DNA of 64,000 nt from positions 2,046,001 through 2,110,000 of the forward strand of contig NC_063070.1 in assembly GCF_022605165.1 (NCBI RefSeq). The letters run 5' to 3'. The stretch comes from Purpureocillium takamizusanense (Eukaryota; Ascomycota; Sordariomycetes; Hypocreales; Ophiocordycipitaceae). Under the pieces are notes generated by a model. The model had not been told where the DNA came from and searched no databases. It worked only from the letters and a program-made list of their open reading frames with translations. Made by a program: the position numbers and the translations under genes. The stretch's first letter is position 1. The number at the start of each line of letters is the position of its first letter. Positions 23,298 through 34,965 of the stretch are shown here, one piece after another.

Positions 23298-24894
23298 ATG
23301 GCCATCTCCCCCAGCGTCGTCGACAAGCTCGTGGTCCAGACCAGGGCCGACCCCGAGCTCCCGCGGGCCAACCCGACCACGTCCTTTTGGCAGATGCCGC
23401 CGCACCCCAGCATGTCCAACGTGCGGTCCGACGAGCTGCCCTCCGCCGTGGACCTGGCCATCATCGGCTCGGGGGTGACGGGCTGCAGCGTGGCCAAGCA
23501 CTACCTCGAACACCCCGGCTCCGGGTCCGGGTCCGTCGCCGTCCTCGAGGCCCGCACTCTCACCAGCGGCGCCACCGGCCGCAACGGCGGGCTCTTGACC
23601 AACCACGTGCCCGGTCACTACAGGTTACTGAGCGAGAGCTTTGGCCATGACGAGGCCGTCAAGATTGCCCGCTTCGCCAACCGCACGCTGGAGAAGATGC
23701 ACGCCCTCGGCAACTCGTCCGACGAGTTCCGCGAGGCCAGCGTCGTGCGCCGCCTCCTCGACGTCATCTGCTTCGACGACGAGGCGTCCTTTGCGCAGGC
23801 CAGTGATTCGTTTCGGCTGTACGAGGAGCACGTCCCCGAGGACCGGGGCAAGACGAGGTTCCTCACGGCCGACGAGGCCGCCTCAGTAAGCTGCCTACAT
23901 TAACCAACGCTTCGTCGTGCTTGCTTGCCCCTGCCTTAGTTCGGCTTGAGCTTTGACTGACATGACGTGTGTGTGTGACTTTTGACAGACGTACCACGTC
24001 GTGGCCAAGGCCGGCGCCATCGTCTTTCCCAACGGCGCTCTATGGCCATACCGCCTCATCACGAGGGTCTGGGCGCAGCTGTACCAGCAGCACCGCTCGC
24101 GACTCTCCATCGACACCAACACGCCCGTCACGGCCGTCGCGCACGACCCCAGCCACGCGACGCACCCCTACATCCTCGACACAGGCCGCGGCGCCGTGCG
24201 GGCCAAGCGGGTCGTGCACGCGACCAACGGCTTCACCGGCCACCTGCTGCCGGCGCTGCGAGGCAAGATCTTCCCGCTCCGCGGCACCATGTCGACGCAG
24301 GTGGCGCCACCCGCGTTCGGGCGGCGCGGCCACGAGGTGACGTGGACCATGGTCAACTCGGGCGTCTTCGACGACGCCGCCGACGCCTTCGAGATCGGCC
24401 TGTACTACTCCAACCAGAACCCCGACACGGGCGACATCTTCATCGGCGGCGAAAAGGTCCGGCTGGACGAGCTGCTGGTCAGCGACGACACCGAGGTGCG
24501 GGCGCCGTGCCGCGACAACATCGCCGCCGTCCTGCCGCGGTACCACACGCGCGGGTGGGCCGACGGCCGGGCGCCCGAGGTGAAGAAGGTCTGGTCGGGC
24601 ATCATGGGCTTCACGGCGGACCGCCTGCCCCTCGTCGGGCGGCTGCCCCGGAGCGCGACGAGGCGCGGCGGCGACGACGAGTGGATCGCCGCCGGCTTCA
24701 ACGGCTTCGGCATGCCGCTGTGCTGGTCGAGCGGCGAGGCCGTGGCCCGCATCATGCTGGGTGACGACGACGACGACGACGACGTCGACGACTTCCTGCC
24801 GGGCGCCTTCCTCGCGACCGAGGAGCGGCTCGACGACGAGGCGCGCATGGCCACGAGGACGGCTCTGGAGCTGCTCCTGGGCGGGCACCCATAA
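23298..24894 (+). CDS. FAD-dependent oxidoreductase, DAO (amino-acid oxidase) family
   Basis: Two exons, 23298-23885 and 23989-24894, giving 497 residues. DAO-family flavoenzymes oxidise amines such as D-amino acids, sarcosine or glycine derivatives. The FAD ADP-binding motif is AIIGSGVTGCSVAKHYLE (about residues 54-71) followed by the acidic strand end VAVLEAR. TSGATGRNGGLL, the conserved Gly-rich loop of this fungal subgroup, follows. Exon 2 contains KRVVHATNGFTGHLLP (second FAD-contact strand), PLRGTMSTQ and the C-terminal GFTADRLPLVGRLP and AAGFNGFGMPLCWSSGEAVA. An Asp-rich run (GDDDDDDDVDD) near the C-terminus comes from a GAC repeat. No targeting signal is obvious. Substrate unknown. 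The neighbours (broken MFS, FMO) suggest a small amine-related accessory block, as inference only. Confidence 0.88.
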
Positions 24895-26697
24895 CGTGGC
24901 AGTAGAGGAGGGTCGTGACAACCCCATATTATTAGGTATGCTCGATGCAGTGTCGGTACCAAGTATGTACCGTTTGTACGTAGGTGGGTAGCATACAAAG
25001 TGATAGATACGGCGCTGCTCTTGGACATACTACTACTAATAACGCTACCTATCTATCCTACGCGACGTGCATTGTCAAGGATTTCGCTGCATCTGCATTC
25101 GTCAAGAGCCCGCCGCCGTGCGCATGCATTCCTCAATATGGCATCCCGCATGGGCAGGTTCGTTGGCGGGCCCCCCGCCTTGGCGTCAATGGGCACTCGC
25201 GAAGTTGTCAAGTTGATTCCACACGAGATGACGGACCAGAAGACTTGAGGAGGGGAGGGGCGGGGGAGGGATAATAAACCCCAACTCAATTAGTACAGCG
25301 CTCGTACCTTTTCATAAACGACAGCCTACCTACCCATTCGACAACACGGTTGGTCGCATGCCACATGGCGTGAGCCGTATGGGGAGTTTTTCGCAACGGT
25401 CGCCTCTCACCGACGGCATGCGCTGCAACGGTCGAAGCCGTCGGGCCAACGCCGCACAAGGCAAGGAATGCGCGCGAGCCTGCCTAGTATGTAACTTGGT
25501 ATGTGAGGGGCCGGCGGAAAGTCTGACCGGGGGGGGGGTTGCCCTCTGCATATGCACAGTGTACGTGCGTATGCCTAGGCATGTACATATGTGGACACAC
25601 ACCACCACCTTGCCCATCATCAGGCTAAAAAAAAAAAAAAAAAATACGTCAGCGGGAGAGGCGTCTGTGGGCTGGGGGGGGCCCAGCCCGGGTGCAGCCG
25701 CCCCCGGGAGGAGGCGCTCCTCTTGTTGTCGGCCAGCCGAGACAGGGTTTGCGACATGACAAGCATGCGCTTCCTGAATCCTGAGCAGTCAGAACTGCCT
25801 TTTTTTTTATTACTGCGTACGTACTGACTAACTAGTTAGGTATGTATGTTAGTTATTCGAGCGTGTGTATTCGACCTCGTTGAATGTGAGCGGGACGGCT
25901 GGCTGGGTCCAGCTTTCCCGACCAAAGGGACATGAAGTTTAACGTCCATCGCCATCACTACCATCACCACCACCACCACCAACAACAACAACACTAATAA
26001 CAACAAGCCGCCAAAAAGAAACAAGAAAAAGCGAGCGAGGAACCCGGCCGCGTTACCGACAGAATGGCAAGAGGGCCGGCCCGCGGTCCAACGGCGCCGC
26101 CCCGTTGCAACGTCAGCCCTGCTCCTCGAGCCACCCCGTCGTCGGCCGCCTGTTTTCTTGTGGGATCCAGAAACATGGCACTGGATGCGTGCATGAGCCC
26201 GCGTCTGTAGCGCCGACGCCGGCGTCCACACCCTCGACACCTTGTTGTTTCCATCGGGTGGTGCCCTCCCTCCTCGTGAAAGCCCACGCACCTCCTCCAC
26301 CTCCTCCTCCTCCTCCTCCTCCTCCTTACGGTAGCCGACGAGCTAGGGGACCCTAATAAATTAGGTCGTGGTCCCGGACCGTCCACGTGTACCTCGTACG
26401 GGGCGCTGCCAGCCCACAAGAGGAGAAGAGGCCCCCTCCCCCCCGAGGAAGCCGGCCCCGGCCGTTTGCCATGGTACCCAATGGGGCCCGCCGTGACCAC
26501 CCTCCTTGGACTGAGGCAAAGGCACGGCGAGAGGGAGAGAGAGAGGGTGCCCCGAGATGGCGGACATATGGCGGGCTGGGGCTCGGTCGTGTCCGGTCGG
26601 TTGCCATTCTCCTACGGGGTCGAGAGCTGCTTGCTCCGACTTTGTGACGCCCAAATCGTAGCTCCTCGCCAACACTGCGATGCGACGATCCGGCGCC
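24895..26697. other. Intergenic region rich in simple repeats
   Basis: 1.8 kb without a supported gene. It holds a poly-A run (about 25627-25643), a G-run, an acc/aac trinucleotide tract (about 25953-26010) and a CTC tract (about 26285-26325). Long frames over the trinucleotide tracts are compositional artefacts. Confidence 0.55.
26285..26325. repeat. Trinucleotide (CTC)n microsatellite
   Basis: Nearly uninterrupted cctcctcct tract with one cac interruption, intergenic, about 370 bp upstream of the FMO gene. Confidence 0.9.
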
Positions 26698-28805
26698 ATG
26701 GAAAACGTCAAGATTGCCGTCATCGGCCTCGGTACGCACCTGCGATGCCCTGCAATGCAACTTCCTAACACGCGGTAGGGCCCGCCGGGCTGACGGCCGT
26801 CAAGTCGCTGCGGGAGGAGGGCTTCGACGTCGTCGGCTTCGACCGGCGAGAGCGAGTCGGCGGCCTCTGGTCGTACAGCGCCGACCCTTCGCACACCTCG
26901 GTGATCCAAAACACCGTCTCCAACATTAGCAAGTTTGTTGTAAGTTGTCTTTCTCTCGAGCGTCTGCAACCTCGCTGACCATCCAGTCGGGCTTTAGCGA
27001 CTTTCCAGTTCCCAAAGGTGCGTTTCGTTCGTTCGTTCGTTCGTTCGATGGACGACACGACAGATCCCGTCCGTACCTACCCCCTATTGACGCCGACAGA
27101 ATACCCCCCCTACATGACCGGCTCGCACGTGGCAGAGTATTTCCAGGCGTACGCGAGGCATTTCAAGCTCGAGAAGCACATCCGCTTTCGAACGACGGTG
27201 CGGAAAGTGCTGCGAGACAAGCTCGACTCTGGGTGGAATGTCCACGTCTCGGGCCCCGACGGGGAGTCCGTCCTCCGCTTCGACAAGGTCGTCTTCGGCA
27301 ATGGCTGCGAGACGGTGCCCAAGTGGCCGCCCATGCCAGGCAAGGAAAAGTTCAAAGGCTCGGTCCTCCACGGCCAGAGCTACCGCACGTATGCCCGAGC
27401 CCCATCCATCCCCTTGCTGCCGCGCCTCGGACGGCGGCACTCCACGGCGAGTACTTCGTACTGACCACCCAGGCCCGACCAATTCGCAGGGAAGCGGGTT
27501 CTAGTCGTGGGCATCGGTAACACGGCATGCGAGGTGTCACTCAGCCTTGCGGGCCATGCGTCCACGTTGTACCAGTCCTACCGCCGAGGGCGAATCATCG
27601 TCTCGCGGTACCTCGACGACGGCATCCCGACCGACAGCACCATCCCCTGGCCGGTGCTGCGCCTCAAGTACATGCTCGACTACAACCTCCCGTGGCTGAC
27701 GGCCCCGCTCGTGGACAAGTTCATGCAGGGTAAGATGATCAGCGACGCGGCACGCGAAGACCCCATGGGGCCAGGCCTCCCGGCGCGGGCCCGTCGGAAG
27801 CGCGCCGAGAAGAAGCTCACCGAGGACTGGCGCCTGGTGCCGTGCCCGAGCATGGCGCACGAGCACCCAGCCGTGCAGGAGCACTTCCTGCCCGCCCTGT
27901 ACCGGGGGCGCATAACGCCCGTCAGGGGGTTCAAGGCGTTTACCGGTGACGACCGGGTGCTGCTTGATGACGGCACAGAGGTCGAGGTGGACGCCGTCGT
28001 CTTCTGCACGGGCTATTCGCTCGACTTTGGCATCATGCCGGAGCTGGAGATGGACGGCGCATGCGGCCTGCCGCTCGTGACCGCGGACCGCGCGCAGTCT
28101 GACCCGCGCGTCCCGCATCTGCCACGCCTGCACCGCATGCTCTTCCCCCCGCGGTGGGCGTCGTCGGTCGCCTTCCTCAGCTGGATCGCCCCTCAGGAGG
28201 CCGTGTGGTGCACCTGCGAGCTGGCGTCGACGGCCGTGGCGCAGGTCTGGGCGGCGGAGACGGCCCGGGAGCTCCGCCTCGACCAGGCGGCCCCGGCGGC
28301 GGCCGGATACCGCAAGCCGGCGCTGCTGCCGTCCGAGGCGGACATGAACGCCGAGGTCGACGAGTACCACGCATGGTGGCGCAGCGAGTGGGAAAAGGAG
28401 CCGTCGGTGCGGCCCGGCTACGTCCGCGCCCACACCTGGTACCGCGCCATGCACGAGCTGGCGGGCACGGGCATGTACGGCCACATCGGCCACCCCTTCT
28501 CCCTGCGCGGGTGGCGGCTGTGGTGGCGGGACAGGGACCTGCACAAGTGGCTGTCCAGGGGGCCCATGAACAGCTACGGCTGGCGCGTCTTCGAGACGAA
28601 CCCCAAGGGCGTCCCCGGCTGCGGGAGGCGGGCCCTGCCCGAGGCGAGGAGGAACGTGGAAGAGGCGGTAAGCGAGAGATGCGATGCCGATGCTACCCAA
28701 CAATCCCACGCTAACTTTTTTTTTTCGCAGTACGAACTGTACCAGAGGTATAAACAGGACATGAAGGACAGTAGGCTGCGGAAAAAGGTCCTGCCTGATG
28801 ATTGA
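26698..28805 (+). CDS. Flavin-containing monooxygenase (FMO) family
   Basis: Six exons: 26698-26731, 26779-26939, 26987-27017, 27100-27388, 27473-28667 and 28731-28805. All phases agree, giving 594 residues. The family uses FAD and NADPH to oxygenate nucleophilic N or S atoms. The FAD motif GLGPAG (residues 10-15) is split by intron 1. RRERVGGLWSY follows, then SFKF-like YPPYMTGSHVAEYFQAYA. The NADPH motif is VLVVGIGNTACEV (from about 182). DAVVFCTGYSLDF is the conserved C-terminal FMO signature (FATGY class), followed by a 200-residue C-terminal extension with HIGHPFSLRGWRLWWRDRDL. An in-frame ATG at 26680 could add six residues. A TTCG microsatellite lies in intron 3 (about 27026-27047). 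Confidence 0.88.
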
Positions 28806-29554
28806 ACAGGCTTGTGGGAAGAAAAACATCTATTAGCGAGGTGCAGCATCCCAAAGCGGAAATATTCTCGGCGATGTGGGGCCGGGCCGGGACCGGGACC
28901 AGGGCGGGATCGAAGGCGCCCGTCGGGCCCGTGCGAGCGGCACCAGTATTTTGTCCCTTAGGCCAATGAGCAAGAGCAGCATTCTTCACTCAGGTAGCGT
29001 CAGAATAAAACCCATTGAGCAGTCGATGGCCTCGGTCTACGACGATGCCATCCATCTGCCCGGTGCCGCCCCGAAGGATTTGGCTCTGCTGCTGACGCTG
29101 TGGGCTCCGGTGAGCCGATGACCTCATGCCACGGGATTGAAGCCGTCGTGAAGCATGCAACTTCGTCCCAGGCGCCTGCCTATATCTTTACGGGACTACG
29201 AATTCGATTCGGGAGGAAGTCTACCCGTCACGTCCTCGATCCGTTCGTCGGTCAGCCGATGGCTGCTTCGCCGATCGATCCGCGTGGGGTTTGTCTACTC
29301 TGAAGAAGCAAGGGCTATCAGATCTCAGCAGCGCCGGCTGTCGAGCTTTCGTGTCCCTGCCATTCGCCATCCCGTGCTACATTCACGGTGACTTGCACAG
29401 TATAAAGGACTTTGTCCTGGCCGTTGACAAGGGAGAACCCGCACTGGACCTCAGGCAGCAACAGCAGTCCCCATGTTCATACTACCAACTGATGATGTAC
29501 TCCTCTGTCAAGTTAATGTATACCAAGTAATTCCATGTAGGATTTCCAGGTCTG
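28806..29554. other. Intergenic region between tail-to-tail genes
   Basis: About 750 bp between the FMO stop and the PAP2 stop. No supported gene. Confidence 0.5.
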
Positions 29555-30748
29555 TCACACAGCTTCTTCGCTCGCCACCTGTGCCGCCTGGCCATTGTCG
29601 GCCACTGCGTTGCTCGATGTCTCCGGTAGCCACTCCCTTTTCCTCCCCCAGCCCGCGCTCCGCGTCCACGTGCCGGCTGCGTGATCCACCTCGCCGTCGT
29701 ACGGAAACGCCTCGCCCGTCACGAGGGGAACGTGGTTGAACCGCCAGTCCCAGACGGCGGCGTACGTCGCGCGGTACGACGCGAGCGCCATGATGGCCCC
29801 GATCAAGGACCCGGCAACAATGTCCCACCAATTGTGCGCCGCGTCAATGGTGAGCGAGCAGGCAATCAGGCATGCCAGCAAGATAGGCAGTATCGTGAGC
29901 AGCAGCTTGAAAAACGCCGGGCGGTGGTCCGCCCAGACCTTGAGCTTCGCGTTCAGCCAGAGGAAGAGGAAACCGAAGCCAGCAAAGGCCGCCGTCGAGT
30001 GGCCGCTGGGGAACGCCGTGATTGCCGTCTTGAGCTTCTGGGCGTCGGGCTGCGTGCACACCTCGATCGTGTACATGATGCGCTGGAAGCCGACGGCGTT
30101 GAGCCCCGTGTGGTTGTGCTTGAAAGCCGACGACAAGTCGGGCTGGCAGCTGATAGATGGTAGACTCTGTCAGCGGCCATCAGCGGTCCCGGGGCGGAGG
30201 GGGCGAGGCGAGGCAAGACATACACGTCGAGGAAATAGGGTCGAAACCCGCCACAGAGCTGTTTGAGTATGACCTGGAACAGCGAGCCGAGGATGACGGC
30301 CCAGGCCGTGCCCATGACGGCGGCGCTCGCGTCCCACGCGGACCGGATCCAAGCCTGCGCCAGGATGTAGACGGCGATGGGCCCTCCGATAGACGCCAGC
30401 CCAGACGCCCACGCGGGGATGATCCAGCCCCCGCGATACGGAAACGCCCAGTCGGGATACACGACGTCGCCGCTGCCGTTGAACGTGACGGGGAACGTGC
30501 GCGTCAGCGGCACCGGCGAGTAGTACACCTGCGTTCCGCCAGAGAGGTCAGCAGCAGCACATACGCAGGACGGACCGGACGCATCATCGTCGGTAGCCCT
30601 CGCCGGAAACACGCACAGCAATGGCGACCGCACCAGCAGTCAGCATCCACAGACAGTCGGCCCAGTTGAGTTCCATCCACTGGCGCACAAACGCCTTGGT
30701 CGCGGCGACGCGCTCGCGGCCGCGCACGCTGGCGCTACGAGGAGGCAT
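29555..30748 (-). CDS. PAP2-family lipid phosphate phosphatase
   Basis: Three minus-strand exons: 30617-30748, 30224-30528 and 29555-30149, giving 343 residues. Integral-membrane enzyme expected to dephosphorylate phosphatidate, diacylglycerol pyrophosphate or related lipid phosphates. About six TM segments. Motif 1 is K133-x6-RP (KQLCGGFRPYFLDV). Motif 2 is PSGH at 193-196 (FPSGHSTAAFAG). Motif 3 reads SLTIDAAHNWWD (244-255), with catalytic His251 and Asp255 but Leu245 where classical enzymes have Arg. The N-terminus (ELNWADCLWMLTAGAVAIA) is TM1. An upstream ATG gives only seven codons, so 30748 is preferred. The tail is hydrophilic. Fungal DPP1/LPP1-like; exact substrate unknown. Confidence 0.87.
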
Positions 30749-31644
30749 CGCGGACTTTCCCTATGCCGCGAGCTTGCCTACCATGGTGTCTAGTGGTCTG
30801 TGGAGGGCAAGCGGTGATTTGAGAGATGACGGTGCGTCGTGAACGCATGGTGACGAGAGGTGCACGCGACACGAGCAAGAGTTGGGGGGAGCTCCATCGC
30901 CGAATCGGGCGTTGACGTCACCGGACACTGAGGAAGCCAACTTGCAAGCCGGCAGTCACGCCCGCCCCGACTACCAACGTACCAAACAATTAGGTACCCA
31001 TAGAGGTTAGAAAGTTAGTATTCCATCGCCATTCCCGTCTTCACAATGAAGAAAGTTTCGAGCGCAGTTGACCCATACACCGAGAGGGATCTGACTGTTC
31101 CTGCCATCTGCGTCCTGCTCTTCCCATTAATCTGCAGATCGCCCTTCCCGAGCCTCAGAGCCAACTGCCAAAGTCAAACATGGCAATCCTTACGTCGAAC
31201 AGTCCCTCCAAGTTCATTATCTTGGCCGCCGTTCAGGCAAGTCGCAGGCTTGCCCCGCCGCACGGTCCTGGCTGTATAAACCGCTGTACGTCGCTCCTTT
31301 CTGTCGTGCTTTGTTCGCACCTGACTGAGAAGCAAGGTTCCATCAGAAACACTCGTCTTTCGCCGATGCGGCGCCTCATGCTGCTGCGTTGCGTTTGCAT
31401 TGCAAGACGAACAATGCAGGGCGCGATGCGGAGTCAAACATTGACCAGCCTCATGGCATGTGACCAGCTGATGTTCGCTTGCACAAAGCAAGTTAGAAAG
31501 TACAGCATAGAATTTGTCACTGGGCCCCTTCAACCTCACCGGCACACCGCTAATGGCATCGGGGGCTGTGCAGAACACGCTCGCTCTGGTGCCGCTTAGA
31601 GCGTCCAGCATTTCGCATCATCATCGCCAGGCAACGAGCACACG
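30749..31644. other. Intergenic region
   Basis: Contains the PAP2 promoter and the 3' flank of the 2OG-oxygenase-like gene. Frames at 31174-31611 are unsupported. Confidence 0.5.
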
Positions 31645-34600
31645 CTAGTCGCCCGTCAGATCAATGACCTCAACGTCCGCCAAGTCCAGGTTGCCGGGAG
31701 CCCTGCGCTTGACCCCGGCCACAACGGATGGCCCCCCAGCCAAGGCCGACCCAAGACCAGGCAGCTCTGTAGGTATACGCAGCCGGTTTGTGGACCGCAA
31801 GGGCGCGAGCGCAATCGGGTCCGCCGGTGCCTGACTCGGCGTCTGAAGGGGAGGTTGAATGGGAGCTGGAGTCCTTGCTGCAACAGGGCCGAGAGCTGGT
31901 ACCGGCACCGAAGCGGCTTGCTGGACCACCGGCTGGGCCGGCTGCGACCGCCGCAGGTGTCTCATCCGAACCATACTGTACCTCTCCCCGAGAAGGAGCC
32001 TGAGATGCACCTGGTTGAAACCCTCCAGCTGCTCGCGGGCGCTCCTCCAGCGAACGAGCCACGCGTCACGCTTGGCCTTGTTGTGCGCGTGCGTCTTGGT
32101 GACGACAAGCGTGTAAGGACGACCGTAGCGCTCAGTCTCGTGGCTGCAGTCGGCGCCGACCCTGTCCAGCGCCTAGTGCACGTGGGAACGGTTCTCTTTG
32201 TTCAAGGGATAACGGGCAACTCTCCTTGTGCCGTCGGCGAGGAAGTCGTTGAGCTCTGAGCAGATGCCGCAGTCGCAGTCCACGCCCTGCCTCACCAAGC
32301 TAGTGTCGTTTGGCGGCTCTCGTCCCACGTAGTTGAGCAGGTAGGCGCTGAGAAGGGCGACAAATAGGCGTTGGTAGCGCGGTGTATCAAAGGGAATCTC
32401 CTTTGATGCCATGGATCCAGCCAGCCAGCGCAGGTACGGAATCCACAACACCTCAAACTCGTCTGCTGCTAACCCCGGAGCGGCTTCAACCACGTTTCGT
32501 ACGAAGAGTGTGACCACGTAGTCTGGCTCAGACGGGTCGTCGATGGCAGAGAAGAAGTCAGCCAAGGCTTGGGTGCTTACAGCTGTCGCTACTGAGCTGT
32601 GCACGCCTGAGGTAAGACGCGGCCGCTTTGCTGAGGCCTCTTGGGTCGACGACGACACGCCTCTAACACGTGTAAAAGACACGGACCTGAGAAAGCACTC
32701 GGCGATTAGTCGATGGGCAAATTTTACCCACCCTATGGGTAATGAGCCGTCCACGCCATGCCGTCGCAGCTGGGCCATCAAGGCAAGGTAGAACGCCGGC
32801 TGATCGAGCCTCCTATCGAGTTTCGGCATCACACTGCGATGTCAGCGGTGCGATAAGTGGAAACACACGGAGAACATACTATAGTGAGAAGAATTCAGTC
32901 GGGTTTTCAAAGTACTGCACGCAGTCCACCATGTCTGATCCGGCCAACGGCCCCAGAACCGTGCTAGAGAGGCAGGCATCGAGGCATTCACGGATCGTTG
33001 CGCGAGCCCACCCTCGGATGCAACTTGACTCAGGGTCGGGGCTGGCGATACTTTTTGGGACGGTCATGAAGCTCCTGATGGCCCGATATCGGGCGGAGAA
33101 GTGGTTGAAGGAGGAGAGGGCGAGGCACAGACTGGCCTGGTCAGCGTGCGTTATGGCAAATAAGTGCGTTGGGCGAAACTCACCCCTTTTTGATGGCTCT
33201 AAAGCGACCCTCGACGTCCTCACCCCGCTGCACCCACTGCATCATTGCCGCGAACGTGCTATGCAGCATCGCACCTTTGTGATTGGAGGCGGCCTGCTCA
33301 AAGACGGTATATTCCTCTCTAGCGAGGGCAACTTTGACCACGCCGTGGAGCCCCTCCCCATCAATGGTCAATAGCGGACGCCAGGACGGTCTATCCGGCT
33401 CAAGACGTTGCTCCCACACCGTCCGACAAAGCCGCCAGAGCAGCTGCGGGAAAGCTGGTACCGACGGGCGTTGGAGGCATAACCGGGCGTAGTAGCGGAT
33501 CAGTGGCTGGATATCCGACGTATCGTAAGAGGATTTGGATAAGAACGCGTGGAGCCCGTCGTGAGGAACTATGGCAACGGCCTGTAACGGGCATGAGTCT
33601 AGGCCCGCTGTTCTCGTTCGGGCTTCTTACCGCCACATGATACCAATGGGTCGCATCCCCCCCCCTTTTGTTGAACTTGTCAGCCGACATTGTGGATTTG
33701 ATGTGATTGAAGTCATCGGCTTCGTACGCACCTCGTTGCCGGTATAGCCTCGATCCTCTTCACACTCGCGGTCATCAAAGTACCCATCGGTCAGGAGATC
33801 GTCCTCGGCTAGGTCAACCTCTTGGGCAATCATGCGCCCGTCCAAGCCAAACAATGTCTTGAAGCTGTGGTTCGTGCTACAGACATCGGCGAGGTCGTGG
33901 AACCCTCCCTCTTCCGATTCGTCGTCGTCGTCGTCGTAGTGGTCGTAGTGGTAGTGGTCGTAGTCGGCGTCTAGAGTCCCTAGCTCCTCCTTGGTCAAGA
34001 GACCGAGAAAGACCTCGTAGCCAAGTTCGGTCGACAGGTCGCGGAGCGCCTGGACCTGAGCCAAGTCTCGAGCCTTGAGCGCCCCGATGGACATGTTGGC
34101 CTCGGTGTAGTCGTGGTCGAGGACGTGGAGGAGACACTTATTCTGTCTGCTCTCTGGGGCCACGCCGAGCCAACCCGTGAGGATCTGTCGAACAGCCCGC
34201 ATCTGGCTCTGATGACCACCCACCAGGGGACGCTCGATCGACGTGTCGAGTGTAAGGTTGAACGTCAGGACCCAACGGTAGCCAGACGTGACGGGGAGAA
34301 CCTCGTGGGAGACATCGGAATACCATGCCAAGTACGACTGCGCCGTCGCCGATGACGAGAGGAGCTTTGCCTGCCCACAATGCTTCACGACAACATCCCC
34401 GCCCCCGTGTGCCGACGGAAGGCACACGACGAGCGTGCCAAACATGCCGGAGCATTTCTCCGTGCTGTTTTCGTCAGCGTCTGCCAGCCGTCGCACCAGG
34501 GGTCCTTGGCACGCACTCTGTGTGTGCCTTGAACATGGCTCCCTCCCCGTAGATGAGCATCTTGTATATCTCAGCGTGGACGACGGCGTCGATGCCCAGG

Positions 34601-34965
34601 TCGAGAGCCACGTTGGCGCATATCATCTTGAGGTAACTGGGCCAGGCGGGGTCGCGAAAGCTGAACTGCGAGCGGTCCATTTCCCAGCATTTGCGCACGC
34701 TGAGGTCGACGAGGGTCTCCTCTTTCCTGCCAAAGGGTGCGTGACGACACTTGTCGATCAAGCGCGCCGCCTGGGCTTCGCCGAGCGGCATGGACACCTC
34801 ACCGAGGCCATCGACGAAGAGGCCGGCGGGCGGCGCGTCGGGCAGGGTCGCGATGGTCGCGAAGGAGCCCGGAGTCTGGATGTTGTCGAGCTCGTTCAGC
34901 AGATCTCCGCGCAGGTCGGGCTCTCCCCCCGCGGACATGTCGCCGAGGCCATGCGCGTTCGCCAT
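31645..34965 (-). pseudogene. 2OG-Fe(II)-oxygenase-like fungal protein with two frame defects
   Basis: Minus-strand exons: 34517-34965, 33732-34464, 33631-33664, 33184-33581, 32880-33131 and 31645-32833, for a product of about 1,017 residues if read through. The N-terminal part is a prolyl-4-hydroxylase-like dioxygenase: EIYKMLIYGEGAMFKAHTD with Fe ligands His148 and Asp150, MFGTLVVCLPSAHGGGDVVV, and SHEVLPVTSGYRWVLTFNL with His203 and 2OG-binding Arg213. GYTGNE joins across an intron to DATHWYHVA. Defects: exon 3 begins in a run of nine C on the plus strand (33657-33665), one base too many for the downstream frame, and TAG (32173-32175) interrupts an otherwise open conserved tail (ALDRVGADCSHETERYGRPY, then LVVTKTHAHNKAKRDAW). 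The final 120 residues are Pro/Ala-rich. Could be intact if the homopolymer is miscalled and the TAG is a base error. Confidence 0.75.

Noticed and set aside
23618..23903. Minus-strand frames over the FAD oxidoreductase exon
   Set aside because: Shadow frames of the coding strand without independent features.
25836..26500. Overlapping minus-strand frames with Arg/Gly- and Val-rich runs
   Set aside because: They arise from trinucleotide microsatellites (acc/aac and CTC tracts), not from conserved protein.
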